Of a stretch of DNA of 64,000 bases, positions 52,094 through 60,828 are shown in pieces. The translations under genes and the position numbers were made by a program. Origin of the DNA: Microbacterium enclense (GTDB taxonomy: Bacteria; Actinomycetota; Actinomycetes; Actinomycetales; Microbacteriaceae). The notes under the pieces were generated by a model. It was not told where the DNA came from. It did no database searches and saw only the letters and a program-made list of their open reading frames with translations. The DNA lies in contig NZ_KQ758475.1 in assembly GCF_001456955.1 (NCBI RefSeq), positions 1 through 64,000 of the forward strand, in the 5' to 3' direction. Within the stretch, counting starts at the first letter, position 1, and each line of letters opens with the position of its first letter.

Positions 52094-53446
52094 ATGACAC
52101 TCATGCGCAAGGGCACCGCCGTCCGGCGGACCGTCTTCGCCGTCGCCGCCGCCGCCCTGTCGGTCGGCGCGCTGACGGCGTGCTCCGGCGGCAACACCGG
52201 CGGCACCACCGGCGGCGGCTCCGCCGACGACATCGAGAAGGCCCTCGAGGCCGGCGGCGAGATCACGTACTGGTCGTGGACCCCCTCGGCCGAGGCCCAG
52301 GTCGCCGCGTTCCAGGCGAAGTACCCCAACGTCAAGGTCAACCTGGTCAACGCCGGCACCAACACCGAGGAGTACACCAAGCTCCAGAACGCGATCAAGG
52401 CCGGCTCGGGCGCCCCCGACGTCGTGCAGATCGAGTACTACGCCTTCCCGCAGTTCGCCCTGTCGGACTCGCTGCTCGACCTGGCTCCCTACGGCTTCGG
52501 CGACCTCGAGAGCGCGTACGCCAGCGGCCCGTGGGGCGCGGTCGACTTCGACGGCAAGATCTACGGCCTGCCGCAGGACTCGGGCCCCATGGCCCTGTTC
52601 TACAACAAGAGCGTCTTCGACCAGTACGGCATCGCCGTGCCGACCACGTGGGACGAGTACTACGCGGCCGCGCAGAAGCTGCACGCCGCCGACCCGACCA
52701 AGTACATCACCGCCGACACCGGCGACTCCGGCTTCACCACCAGCATGATCTGGCAGGCCGGCGGCACCCCGTTCAAGGCCGACGGCACCAACGTCACCAT
52801 CGACCTGCAGGACGCGGGCTCGAAGAAGTTCGCCGAGAACTGGAACCGCCTCATCGAGGGCGACCTGCTCTCGTCGACGCCCAGCTGGAGCGACGAATGG
52901 TTCAAGGGCCTCGGTGACGGCTCGATCGCCTCGCTGGTCATCGGCGCCTGGATGCCCGGTGTGCTCGAGAGCTCGGTCGAAGACGGTGCGGGCAAGTGGG
53001 CCGTTGCCCCCATCCCCACGTACGACGGCACGCCCGCTACCGCCGAGAACGGCGGCGGCGGCCAGGCCGTGACCAAGCAGAGCAAGAACCCCGCCCTCGC
53101 GGCCGGCTTCCTCAAGTGGCTGAACAACGACGAGGAGAGCCTGGAGATCTTCGCCGAGTCGGGTGGCTTCCCCTCCACCACGGCTCAGCTGAGCGACCCC
53201 GCCTTCGTCGACAAGGAGTCGGAGTACTTCGGCGGCCAGCAGATCAACCAGGTGCTCACCGAGGCGTCGGGCGACGTCGTCAAGGGCTTCAGCTACCTGC
53301 CCTTCCAGGTCTACGCGAACAGCATCTACGGCGACACCGTGGGCCAGGCGTACTCCACCAAGGGCGACCTGAACGAGGGCCTGAAGGCCTGGCAGGAGCA
53401 GCTGGTCACGTACGGCAACGACCAGGGCTTCTCGGTCAACAAGTAA
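52094..53446 (+). CDS. sugar ABC transporter substrate-binding lipoprotein
   Basis: 450 residues. Lipoprotein signal with lipobox LTAC (C30), then a flexible Gly/Thr-rich linker and EITYWSWTPSAEAQVAAFQA, the usual start of CUT1 binding proteins. KLQNAIKAGSGAPDVVQIEY and GLPQDSGPMALFYNKSVFDQ are ligand-side loops. It binds an oligosaccharide at the cell surface and passes it to the 50104/51024 permeases. GH51 and GH35 genes follow, so short arabino-galacto-oligosaccharides are the best guess for the ligand. A hairpin right after the stop (53460-53494) may limit read-through into the enzymes. Confidence 0.92.
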   Translation: MTLMRKGTAVRRTVFAVAAAALSVGALTACSGGNTGGTTGGGSADDIEKALEAGGEITYWSWTPSAEAQVAAFQAKYPNVKVNLVNAGTNTEEYTKLQNAIKAGSGAPDVVQIEYYAFPQFALSDSLLDLAPYGFGDLESAYASGPWGAVDFDGKIYGLPQDSGPMALFYNKSVFDQYGIAVPTTWDEYYAAAQKLHAADPTKYITADTGDSGFTTSMIWQAGGTPFKADGTNVTIDLQDAGSKKFAENWNRLIEGDLLSSTPSWSDEWFKGLGDGSIASLVIGAWMPGVLESSVEDGAGKWAVAPIPTYDGTPATAENGGGGQAVTKQSKNPALAAGFLKWLNNDEESLEIFAESGGFPSTTAQLSDPAFVDKESEYFGGQQINQVLTEASGDVVKGFSYLPFQVYANSIYGDTVGQAYSTKGDLNEGLKAWQEQLVTYGNDQGFSVNK

Positions 53447-53459
53447 TCGGCATCATCGG

Positions 53460-53494
53460 GGGGCGGGCCGCAGCGAACGCGAGCGGTCCGCCCC
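53460..53494 (+). terminator. hairpin after the binding-protein gene, possible attenuator
   Basis: GGGGCGGGCCGC (53460-53471) pairs with GCGGTCCGCCCC (53483-53494), 11 of 12 plus one G-U. It lies in the 73-bp gap before GH51. A partial terminator or 3' RNA stabiliser here is common in sugar operons and keeps the binding protein more abundant than later products. Confidence 0.7.
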
Positions 53495-53519
53495 TTCCCT
53501 TTCCCTCCCGAGGAGAGTC

Positions 53520-55040
53520 ATGACCACCCCCACCCGCATCACCGTCGACCGCACCGCGGTCGGTGCCGAGGTGCCGCGCCGCCTGTTCGGCTCGTTCGTC
53601 GAGCACATGGGCCGCTGCGTGTACGACGGCATCCATTCCCCCGGGCACCCGAGTGCCGACGCCGCCGGTTTCCGCGCCGATGTGCTCGAGCTCGTGCGCG
53701 AGCTGGGCGCGACGGTCGTGCGCTACCCCGGCGGCAACTTCGTCTCCGGCTACCGCTGGGAGGACGGGGTCGGTCCGCGCGAAGAACGCCCGGTGCGCCT
53801 GGATGCCGCCTGGCACAGCACCGAGACCAACCAGGTGGGGCTGCACGAGTTCGCCGACTGGGCGGATGCCGCGGGCTTCGAGGTCATGGAGGCGGTCAAC
53901 CTCGGCACGCGCGGCGTCGCCGAGGCCGCCGACCTGCTCGAGTACGCCAACCACCCCTCCGGCACGGCGCTCAGCGATCGTCGCCGCGCCAACGGCCGCG
54001 ACGAGCCCTTCGGCATCCGGCTGTGGTGCCTCGGCAACGAGATGGACGGCCCGTGGCAGATCGGCCACAAGACCGCCGACGAGTACGGTCGCCTCGCCGC
54101 CGAGACCGCGCGCATGATGCGCTTCATCGACCCGCACGTCGAGCTCGTCGCAGCCGGCAGCTCGAACCACGAGATGCCCACGTTCGGCGACTGGGAGCGC
54201 ACGGTGCTGCGGCACACCGCCGGACTCATCGACCACATCTCGGTGCACGCGTACTACGAGGAGGACCCGTCGGACCCGGCGAGCTTCCTCGCCAGCGGCG
54301 CCGCCCTCGACCGCTACATCGCCGACGTCGTCGACATCATCGACGAGACCGGCGCGACGACCCCGGACGGCGGCACGATCGGCATCAGCGTCGACGAGTG
54401 GAACGTCTGGAACCAGACGCGCTGGAACGAGGTCGACAAGCCGCGCGTCTTCACCGGCGACTGGCCGGTCGCTCCCCACCTGATCGAGGACGACTACACC
54501 GTCACCGACGCCGTCGTCGTCGGCTCGCTCCTGATCACCCTCATCCGCCGCTCCGACCGTGTGTCGATGGCCAACCTCGCCCAGCTGGTGAACGTGATCG
54601 CGCCGATCCGCACCGAGCCCGGCGGCGGGGCGGCCTGGCGCCAGAGCACGTTCCACCCCTTCGCCCTCACCGCGAAGGCGGCATCCGGTCGCGTGGTCGT
54701 CCCCCGGGTCGAGGGCGCCACGATCGACACGCCGCGTCACGGCGCGGTGGACGCCGTCGACACGGTCGCCACCGTCGACGGCGACGCCGTGTCGGTCTTC
54801 CTCGCGCACCGCGACCTCGACGCCGCCACCGAGGTCGAGCTCGATCTGGGCGCGGTCAAGAACGTCGAGGCCGTCGTCGTGACGATCCCCGAGGGCGGCG
54901 ACCGCCACACCACCAACTCCGCCGACGCCGAGCCCGTCGCGCCGGCGCCGCTGGCCGTCGAGACCGGCGCCGACGGCATCCTCCGCTTCACCCTCCCCGC
55001 CCTCGCCTGGGTGCGCCTGACCGCGCGTCTCACCGCCTGA
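53520..55040 (+). CDS. GH51 alpha-L-arabinofuranosidase
   Basis: 506 residues, standard GH51 length. RRLFGSFVEHMGRCVYDGI near the start and VVRYPGGNFVSGYRWEDGVG are typical. Acid/base E174 is in CLGNEMDGPWQ and nucleophile E293 in SVDEWNVW. A C-terminal beta-sandwich follows. No signal peptide, so it removes arabinofuranosyl groups from imported oligosaccharides in the cytoplasm. GAGGAGAGTC lies before the ATG. It precedes GH35 by 15 bp in the same operon. Confidence 0.96.
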   Translation: MTTPTRITVDRTAVGAEVPRRLFGSFVEHMGRCVYDGIHSPGHPSADAAGFRADVLELVRELGATVVRYPGGNFVSGYRWEDGVGPREERPVRLDAAWHSTETNQVGLHEFADWADAAGFEVMEAVNLGTRGVAEAADLLEYANHPSGTALSDRRRANGRDEPFGIRLWCLGNEMDGPWQIGHKTADEYGRLAAETARMMRFIDPHVELVAAGSSNHEMPTFGDWERTVLRHTAGLIDHISVHAYYEEDPSDPASFLASGAALDRYIADVVDIIDETGATTPDGGTIGISVDEWNVWNQTRWNEVDKPRVFTGDWPVAPHLIEDDYTVTDAVVVGSLLITLIRRSDRVSMANLAQLVNVIAPIRTEPGGGAAWRQSTFHPFALTAKAASGRVVVPRVEGATIDTPRHGAVDAVDTVATVDGDAVSVFLAHRDLDAATEVELDLGAVKNVEAVVVTIPEGGDRHTTNSADAEPVAPAPLAVETGADGILRFTLPALAWVRLTARLTA

Positions 55041-55055
55041 CCCCCGAAAGACATC

Positions 55056-56777
55056 GTGACGACCTTCACCATCGGCGACACCGACTTCCTCCTCGACGGA
55101 CGACCGCACCAGGTCATCTCCGGGACGCTGCACTACTTCCGCATCCACCCCGAGCACTGGGCCGATCGCATCCGCACGGCCAAGGACATGGGGCTCAACA
55201 CCATCGAGACGTACGTCGCGTGGAACGCGCACGAGCCCGTGCGCGGCGAATGGGATGCCACCGGCTGGAACGACCTGGGCCGCTTCCTCGACCTGATCGC
55301 CGAGGAGGGACTGCACGCGATCGTGCGCCCCGGGCCCTACATCTGCGCGGAGTGGCACAACGGCGGCCTGCCGGTCTGGCTCACCTCGACGCCGGGAATC
55401 GGCATCCGTCGCTCCGAACCGCAGTTCATGGCGGCGGTGTCGGAGTACCTGCGCCGGGTGTACGAGATCGTCGCTCCCCGCCAGATCGACCGCGGCGGCA
55501 ACGTCGTGCTCGTGCAGATCGAGAACGAGTACGGCGCGTACGGCTCCGACAAGGAGTACCTGAAGGAGCTCGTGCGCGTGACGAAGGAGGCCGGCATCAC
55601 CGTGCCGCTGACCACCGTCGACCAGCCGATGCCGTGGATGCTCGAGGCGGGGAGCCTGCCCGAGCTGCACCTCACGGGCTCGTTCGGGTCGCGGTCCGAG
55701 GAGCGCCTGACGACGCTGCGCGAGCACCAGAGCACCGGGCCGCTCATGTGCAGCGAGTTCTGGGACGGCTGGTTCGACTGGTGGGGCAGCATCCACCACA
55801 CCACCGACCCCGCGGCATCCGCCCACGACCTCGACGTGCTGCTCGCGGCCGGCGCCTCGGTGAACATCTACATGGTGCACGGTGGCACGAACTTCGGCAC
55901 CACGAACGGCGCGAACGACAAGGGCCGGTTCGACCCGATCGTCACCTCCTACGACTACGACGCACCCATCGACGAGTGCGGTCACCCGACGGCGAAATAC
56001 CACGCCTTCCGCGAGGTGATCGCGAAGTACGCCCCCGTGCGCGACCTCGAGCCCACTCCGCGACCCGCGGCCCCCGCCTTCGACGTCGCCCTGACCGGCG
56101 AGGGCGATTGGATGCCGGATGCCACGGTATCGGACGGCACCGAGAACCCGGCCACGTTCGAAGACCTCGGCCACCTCGGCGCCCTCGTGCGCTACGACGT
56201 CGACCTGCCCGCGTACGCCGGCCCCGCCGCCCTGGTGTTCGGCGAGGTGCGCGACCTGGCCTGGATCCACATCGACGGCACGCCCGTAGGGCGGCTGTCG
56301 CGCACGCTGCACGAGCGCGCGATCACGATCCCCGCGGGCTCGCGCCTGACGGTGCTCGTCGAAGACCAGGGCCGCGTCAACTACGCCGATCGGCTCGGCG
56401 AGGCGAAGGGTCTCATCGGCGCGGTGACCCTGAACGGCGAACCGCTCACCGGCTGGACGGCGACCCCCGTGGACTTGGCCACGGCCTCGGGCACGGGATC
56501 GACCGCGGTCGGCCGCGCCCTGCTGCGGGGCACCTTCACGCTCGACTCCGCCGTCGACCTGTTCCTCGACACCACGAGCTGGGGCAAGGGCTTCGCCTTC
56601 GTCAACGGCTTCTTCCTCGGCCGCTACTGGAACAACGTGCCGCAGAACACGCTCTACGTGCCCGGACCCGCCACGCGCGCGGGCGCGAACGAGATCGTGG
56701 TGCTCGAGCTCGAGCACGCGGTCGAGCCGGTCGCGCGCTTCGTCGCCGCCCCGTCGCTGGGGCAGCTCGAGGAGTAA
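55056..56777 (+). CDS. GH35 beta-galactosidase
   Basis: 573 residues. FLLDGRPHQVISGTLHYFRI is the GH35 N-terminus; acid/base E158 is in VQIENEYGAYG and nucleophile E234 in MCSEFWDGW. YMVHGGTNFGTTNGAN is a conserved loop. Two beta domains follow, ending in LDTTSWGKGFAFVNGFFLGR, typical for the family. Cytoplasmic (no signal). It would release galactose from short beta-galactosides after the GH51 enzyme has removed arabinose. GTG start, with only a weak RBS. End of the operon; repeats follow. Confidence 0.95.
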   Translation: MTTFTIGDTDFLLDGRPHQVISGTLHYFRIHPEHWADRIRTAKDMGLNTIETYVAWNAHEPVRGEWDATGWNDLGRFLDLIAEEGLHAIVRPGPYICAEWHNGGLPVWLTSTPGIGIRRSEPQFMAAVSEYLRRVYEIVAPRQIDRGGNVVLVQIENEYGAYGSDKEYLKELVRVTKEAGITVPLTTVDQPMPWMLEAGSLPELHLTGSFGSRSEERLTTLREHQSTGPLMCSEFWDGWFDWWGSIHHTTDPAASAHDLDVLLAAGASVNIYMVHGGTNFGTTNGANDKGRFDPIVTSYDYDAPIDECGHPTAKYHAFREVIAKYAPVRDLEPTPRPAAPAFDVALTGEGDWMPDATVSDGTENPATFEDLGHLGALVRYDVDLPAYAGPAALVFGEVRDLAWIHIDGTPVGRLSRTLHERAITIPAGSRLTVLVEDQGRVNYADRLGEAKGLIGAVTLNGEPLTGWTATPVDLATASGTGSTAVGRALLRGTFTLDSAVDLFLDTTSWGKGFAFVNGFFLGRYWNNVPQNTLYVPGPATRAGANEIVVLELEHAVEPVARFVAAPSLGQLEE

Positions 56778-56802
56778 CCGGCGCGGGCGCGTGTCGGTGT
56801 CG

Positions 56803-56855
56803 TGCGGCGTGCGTCGAGCGCGGTGCGGCGTGCGGCGTGCGGCGTGCGGCGTGCG
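56803..56855. repeat. GCGGCGT heptamer microsatellite
   Basis: Tandem copies of GCGTGCG/GCGGCGT (7-bp period) fill about 50 bp just after the GH35 stop and lead into a duplicated palindromic element. Confidence 0.65.
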
Positions 56856-56858
56856 TCG

Positions 56859-57111
56859 AGAACAGGCCAATGTCACGAGAACAGGCCGTTCCCGCGTGGG
56901 ACGGCCTGTTCTCATGGCATCCCCTGTTCTCGTGACGTCCCTGACGTCGGGCCGGGCAGCGTCGCGCGGGCGCGGCCGTGCGCCCTGCGCCGTGCGCCGA
57001 GAACAGGCCAATGTCACGAGAACAGGCCGTTCCCGCGTGGGACGGCCTGTTCTCATGGCATCCCCTGTTCTCGTGACGTCCCTGACGTCGGGCCGGGCAG
57101 CGTCGCGCGGG
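56859..57111. repeat. tandem duplication of a GAGAACAGG nested palindrome
   Basis: Two copies of a 112-bp block (56859-56970 and 57000-57111) start 141 bp apart and look identical. Each has the order GAGAACAGGCC, GAGAACAGGCCGT, ACGGCCTGTTCTC, CCTGTTCTCGTGAC: two direct arms followed by two inverted arms. In copy 1 the inner stem is 56876-56888 / 56901-56913. The rest of 56778-57348 has no gene. Confidence 0.88.
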
Positions 57112-57293
57112 TCGAACAGAAGGTGTGGCGCACCTGGCGAGCGATACCGCACGCCGAGGCTGAGCTGCGCTGGCTCTGCATCCGCGCGGGCGGCGAGGCG
57201 CTCCCCCACGTCCCCGGACAGTTCGCGCGCCGCAGAGCGTCCGCGCCGTGGGGACCCGGATGCCGTAGCCTCCGCGAACGGCATCCACCGGCG

Positions 57294-57356
57294 CGAGTCG
57301 CCGGGAATTGTCGCTTCGAGGCCTGCCGAGGCGACAGTTTCTGGCGACTCACGCGG
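57294..57356. repeat. nested palindromic element, GTCGCCA family, copy 2
   Basis: Outer arms GAGTCGCC (57296-57303) and GGCGACTC (57344-57351); inner arms TGTCGC (57310-57315) and GCGACA (57332-57337). Same order and spacing as the element at 14704-14769, with diverged loops. It overlaps the very end of the MFS gene on the minus strand. Confidence 0.78.
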
Positions 57357-58641
57357 GTATTCGGGATCGTCGCTCCGTCGCGTGCGCCGGCTCCGCGGCA
57401 TCCGGAATCGTCGTCCGCAGCGAGGGGCTGGCGAAGCGCGCCCGCCCGATGACGACGGCCGCGGCGACCATGAGCGCGGCCCCGAGCAGATAGGGCGCCG
57501 CGTGCGCGACGTGGGCGTACAGCAAGCCCGCAACCAGCGGCGCGACGGTGCCGACGGCGGCGTTGAGCGACTGCGCGGCGCCGGCGATCCAGCCCTGCTC
57601 GTCATCGCCCACGGCGTTGGAGAGGAGGCCGTCCATCGTGGCCTGGGCCGCGCCCTGTCCCGCGGCGAGCGTCAACGCGCCGACGATGAACAGCCACGGC
57701 TGCGCAAGCACGGAAGCGACCCCGGCGAGGGCGATCAGCCCGACGGCCTGGGTGACGATGCCGCTGAGCACGACGCCCCGCTCGCCGATACGCGGGAGCA
57801 GGAAGCCGAGCAGCACGCCCTGGATGGCGATGTCGATGATGCCGACGCACGCGGTGAGCAGGCCGATCGCGGTGGGATTCCACGAGATCGCGTCGAGCGC
57901 GAGCACGCTGAAGTTGTTGACGAAGAAGCCGAACGGCAGGCCGACGAGGATCAGACCGATCATGAGCCCGCGCAGTTCGGGGCGGCGGAATACACCGCGG
58001 AAAACCGCGAGCGGGTGCACAACCCGCAGGTCGAGCCGGGCGATGCGCTTCTCGGGCGCGAGGCTCTCGGGCAGCAGGAAGATGCTCAACACCGCGACCG
58101 TCAGGGCGAGACCGGCGGTGACGAACACGGGCAGGTCGACATCGATCGCGGCGAGTGATCCGCCGAGAGCTGGTCCGACCATGGTGCCGATGCCCGCGGT
58201 CGCCCCCAGAACGCCGAAGCGACGCGCGCGCTCGTCGGCCGGGGTGATGTCGGCGAGGTAGGCGAAGAGGGCGGGGAGGTCTCCGGCGGTGACACCCTGC
58301 ACGATCCGGCCGAGCAACAGCACCCAGATCGCTCCGCCGACGCCGAAGAGCAAGAACCCGAGGGCGGCGCCGAATCCGGCGACGATGATGACCGGCCGTC
58401 GCCCGAAGCGGTCGGAGATGCGCCCCAGGAACGGCGCGACGAGGAACGCGCAGAGGGCGTTGACCGTCTCGAGGATGCCGACCCAGACAGCCAGGTCGGA
58501 CGGGTTCGACACGTAGCGGAGCACGACGAAGGGAAGGACGGGGAGCACGACGGTCATGCCGGCGGTCGTCAGGGTCGTGATGACGACGAGCATGACCCAG
58601 GCGCGGCGGCCCGACTGAGAGGAGGGCAAAGGTGAAGTCAC
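57349..58641 (-). CDS. MFS drug/metabolite efflux transporter (TetA-like)
   Basis: 430 residues, 12 membrane segments expected. Motif A is FLGRISDRFGRRPVI (about 69-83). Motif C-like MVGPALGGSLAAI near 153 is typical of 12-TM drug:H+ antiporters. GTG start 58641. Divergent from a TetR regulator with only ~69 bp between starts, so it is probably controlled by it. It lies between the arabinogalactan operon and the gal genes but needs no role in sugar use. The last bases run into a GTCGCCA palindrome. Confidence 0.9.
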   Translation of the reverse strand: MTSPLPSSQSGRRAWVMLVVITTLTTAGMTVVLPVLPFVVLRYVSNPSDLAVWVGILETVNALCAFLVAPFLGRISDRFGRRPVIIVAGFGAALGFLLFGVGGAIWVLLLGRIVQGVTAGDLPALFAYLADITPADERARRFGVLGATAGIGTMVGPALGGSLAAIDVDLPVFVTAGLALTVAVLSIFLLPESLAPEKRIARLDLRVVHPLAVFRGVFRRPELRGLMIGLILVGLPFGFFVNNFSVLALDAISWNPTAIGLLTACVGIIDIAIQGVLLGFLLPRIGERGVVLSGIVTQAVGLIALAGVASVLAQPWLFIVGALTLAAGQGAAQATMDGLLSNAVGDDEQGWIAGAAQSLNAAVGTVAPLVAGLLYAHVAHAAPYLLGAALMVAAAVVIGRARFASPSLRTTIPDAAEPAHATERRSRIPA

Positions 58642-58697
58642 GCCGTAACTGTACTCGTACCACTTTCATAGTCAACATAGTTACTGAGTCAATCCGG

Positions 58698-58703
58698 TAT
58701 CGT
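58698..58703 (+). promoter_or_regulatory. -10 box of the TetR leaderless transcript
   Basis: TATCGT ends 7 nt before ATG 58711. This supports ATG 58711 over the in-frame GTG 58702, which overlaps the box. Confidence 0.6.
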
Positions 58704-58710
58704 GGCGGAC

Positions 58711-59292
58711 ATGGGCGAGACGATCGGTCGGCGGGAACGCAAGAAGGCCGCCACCCGCAAGGCGATCTCCGATGCCGCGACCCTGCTTTTCATCGAGCGA
58801 GGTTTCGACGAGGTGAGCATCCGCGAGGTCGCCGAGGCCGCAGACGTGTCGCCCACGACCGTGTTCGCGCACTTCCCGCAGAAAGAGGCGCTGGTCTTCG
58901 ACGAGGACGACGCGCAGCGCGACCTGCTCGTCGGCGCCGTGCGCGACCGCGCCCCGGGCACCTCGGTGTCGGAAGCCCTGCGAGAGCTCTACCGCCGCGA
59001 GCTCGTCGGCCTGGCGTTCGACCCGACGGGCGCGCATCGCCGGCAGTTCATGAAGCTGATCACCGACACCCCCGCCCTGCACGACTACGCCTCGCGCATG
59101 TGGCTCCGCCACGAGGACGCCCTGGCCCAGGCGATCGCCGAGACGACCGGGCAGAGCACACCGGATGCCGGGACCCGCGTCTACGCGCGCATGGTGCTGC
59201 AGCTGCAGATCCTGGCGTTCGAGCACGACGACGCCGCGGCGACCATCGAGGCCGGCTTCCGCATCCTCGAGCAGGGCTGGAAGAGCGGCTGA
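58711..59292 (+). CDS. TetR family regulator
   Basis: 193 residues from ATG 58711. The HTH lies at about 25-50 (SIREVAEAADVSPTTVFAHF), preceded by ATLLFIERGFDEV. The C-terminal ligand domain is all-helical. Divergent from the MFS exporter. The A/T-rich start region (58645-58690) around AGTCAACATAGTTACTGAGTC probably holds its operator, though no perfect palindrome is seen. Confidence 0.92.
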   Translation: MGETIGRRERKKAATRKAISDAATLLFIERGFDEVSIREVAEAADVSPTTVFAHFPQKEALVFDEDDAQRDLLVGAVRDRAPGTSVSEALRELYRRELVGLAFDPTGAHRRQFMKLITDTPALHDYASRMWLRHEDALAQAIAETTGQSTPDAGTRVYARMVLQLQILAFEHDDAAATIEAGFRILEQGWKSG

Positions 59293-59445
59293 TCGTGAGA
59301 GACGGTCTCGTCGCCGGCTGGACCTGCCAGCGCGACGTGCCGGCGCGACTGGACGGGCGGGCGATCAGGCTCGTACCCCCGCGTTGCAGGTGGGCGGCGC
59401 GCGGGGCGGGGGACGTCGTCGTCATGGTCTCGTTGCGGGTCGGAG

Positions 59446-59475
59446 GCGTCGGGAAGCGTCGGGAAGCGTCGGGAA
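59446..59475. repeat. 10-bp tandem repeat GCGTCGGGAA, three copies
   Basis: Three exact copies in a row, in the 528-bp gap between TetR and the second LacI gene. Confidence 0.85.
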
Positions 59476-59578
59476 GCAGAATCCCGCGAGACGGGCGGGT
59501 TGTCGTCATCGGCGCGCTGCGGTCACCATCGATCCGGCGGCGATCAGGTGTTCGGCCGCAGCAGGCGGCGTGCGAGGG

Positions 59579-59765
59579 ATTCGGGGCGGGACCGGCCGTT
59601 CGGGGCGGATCGGCGCAGCAGCGTGCGCACCGGCGCAACGCGTAAGCGCGATTCGGGGCGGGATCCGGCGTGCGTACCGGCGCAGCGGCGTGCGCGCGGA
59701 TTTGGGGCGGGATCGGCCGTTCGGGGCGGGAAAATCACGCCCCGAACGGCGGAATCCGCCCCAAA
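59579..59765. repeat. GGGGCGGGA nested palindromic element with extra direct copies
   Basis: Units starting GATTCGGGGCGGGA or GATTTGGGGCGGGA occur at 59579, 59650 and 59699. The last forms a nested palindrome: inner GTTCGGGGCG (59719-59728) / CGCCCCGAAC (59738-59747), outer TTTGGGGCGG (59701-59710) / CCGCCCCAAA (59756-59765). It lies 56 bp past the LacI stop. No gene is supported in 59293-59820. Confidence 0.8.
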
Positions 59766-59820
59766 CCGATGAGCGACGCCGGGAGCGGGCCTTCGCGAGC
59801 GTTCCGGAATCGCCGTGCGG

Positions 59821-60786
59821 TCAGTCCGCGACGCTGCTCGCGCGCACGACCAGCGACGTCGGAACCGTCTCGGCGACCGTCTCGCCCCCCTCGATCGCAT
59901 CGACCAGTGCCGCGACGGCGCGAGCACCCAGGGCGTCGAAGTCCTGCCGGACGGTGGTGAGCGGGGGGCGGAACTCGGCGGCATCCACGATGTCGTCGAA
60001 ACCGACCACGGCGACGTCTGCGGGAATGCGGCGCCCCGCCTCGGCAAAGGCGCGGAGGGCGCCGAGCGCCATCTGATCGTTCGCGACGAACACGGCGGTG
60101 GCGGCATCGAGGTCTGCGGCCGCGCGATGGCCGGATGACGAGGTCCAGTCGCCGCGGACCGGCTCGTGCGGTGCGACGCCGGCGTCGGCGAGCGCTTCTC
60201 GCCACCCGCGTTCGCGCTCGCGGGCCGCATACGATCGCGCGGGGCCGGCGACGTGGTGGACCGTCTCGTGGCCCTGCGCGAGCAGGTGCGCCGTGGCCAC
60301 CCGCGCGCCGCCGGCGTGATCGGTCTGCACGATCGAGAAGCGCGCATCGGGCGGAGAATCGACCACCACGACGTGGAGGTCGGCGGGGGGCTCGACGTCG
60401 CGCGCGAGCTCGGTGGCCTCGTTGAGCACGACCGCGCCGTCGACGCCTTGCGAGCGCAGGCGCGCGAAGGCCTCGCGGATGCCGCGCTCCCCCACCGTGA
60501 CGACCGCGAGAGCGTAGTCGCGCGCGGCCGCGGCTTCGGAGATGGCCTGCAGCATGCGCGAATTGCCGACGGAGGCGAGGGTCGACACGACCAGGCCGAT
60601 GGTGGAGGTCTGGCCGGTGCGCAGGGCACGCGCGGCGCGGTGCATGCGATAGCCGAGGTCGGCCATCGCCTTCTCGACGCGCTGGCGGGTGGCGGGGTCG
60701 ACCCGCGGACTGCCGTTGACCACGCGCGACACCGTCTGCGCCGAGACCCCGGCCCTCTCGGCAACGTGTGCCATCGATACGCGCAT
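59821..60786 (-). CDS. LacI family repressor of the galTK genes
   Basis: 321 residues from ATG 60786, chosen for GGGAG 6 nt upstream; ATG 60798 is an alternative. HTH VSMAHVAERAGVSAQTVSRV at about 3-22, hinge AARALRTG, and a sugar-binding domain ending VVGFDDIVDAAEFRPPLTTV. Close paralogue of the 48952 repressor (same helix order and the same ending motif). Divergent from galT, with two operator-like palindromes in between. Likely ligand galactose or a galactoside. Confidence 0.92.
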   Translation of the reverse strand: MRVSMAHVAERAGVSAQTVSRVVNGSPRVDPATRQRVEKAMADLGYRMHRAARALRTGQTSTIGLVVSTLASVGNSRMLQAISEAAAARDYALAVVTVGERGIREAFARLRSQGVDGAVVLNEATELARDVEPPADLHVVVVDSPPDARFSIVQTDHAGGARVATAHLLAQGHETVHHVAGPARSYAARERERGWREALADAGVAPHEPVRGDWTSSSGHRAAADLDAATAVFVANDQMALGALRAFAEAGRRIPADVAVVGFDDIVDAAEFRPPLTTVRQDFDALGARAVAALVDAIEGGETVAETVPTSLVVRASSVAD

Positions 60787-60796
60787 TCTCACTCCC

Positions 60797-60812
60797 ATGT
60801 TGACGATATCAC
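60797..60812. promoter_or_regulatory. LacI operator 1, galT-lacI intergenic region
   Basis: ATGTTGACGATATCAC matches the reverse of the 60827-60842 site at 13 of 16 bases (consensus GTGTTCACGATAACAC). It overlaps the upstream region of the lacI start. Confidence 0.65.
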
Positions 60813-60822
60813 GCCCGAGTTG

Positions 60823-60828
60823 TAGCGT
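60823..60828 (+). promoter_or_regulatory. -10 box of the galT leaderless transcript
   Basis: TAGCGT is followed by 6 nt and the GTG start of galT. Its last two bases belong to operator 2. Confidence 0.62.

Noticed and set aside
53436..57605. 1389-codon minus-strand frame opposite GH51 and GH35
   Set aside because: Antisense shadow in high-GC DNA. GH51 and GH35 on the plus strand have full catalytic motifs.
58645..58690. Perfect TetR operator
   Set aside because: The A/T-rich region is suggestive, but the best palindrome I could draw has too many mismatches to annotate as a site.
59293..59820. Remnant of a transposon between TetR and LacI
   Set aside because: No transposase fragment or target duplication is seen, only short repeats and palindromes.
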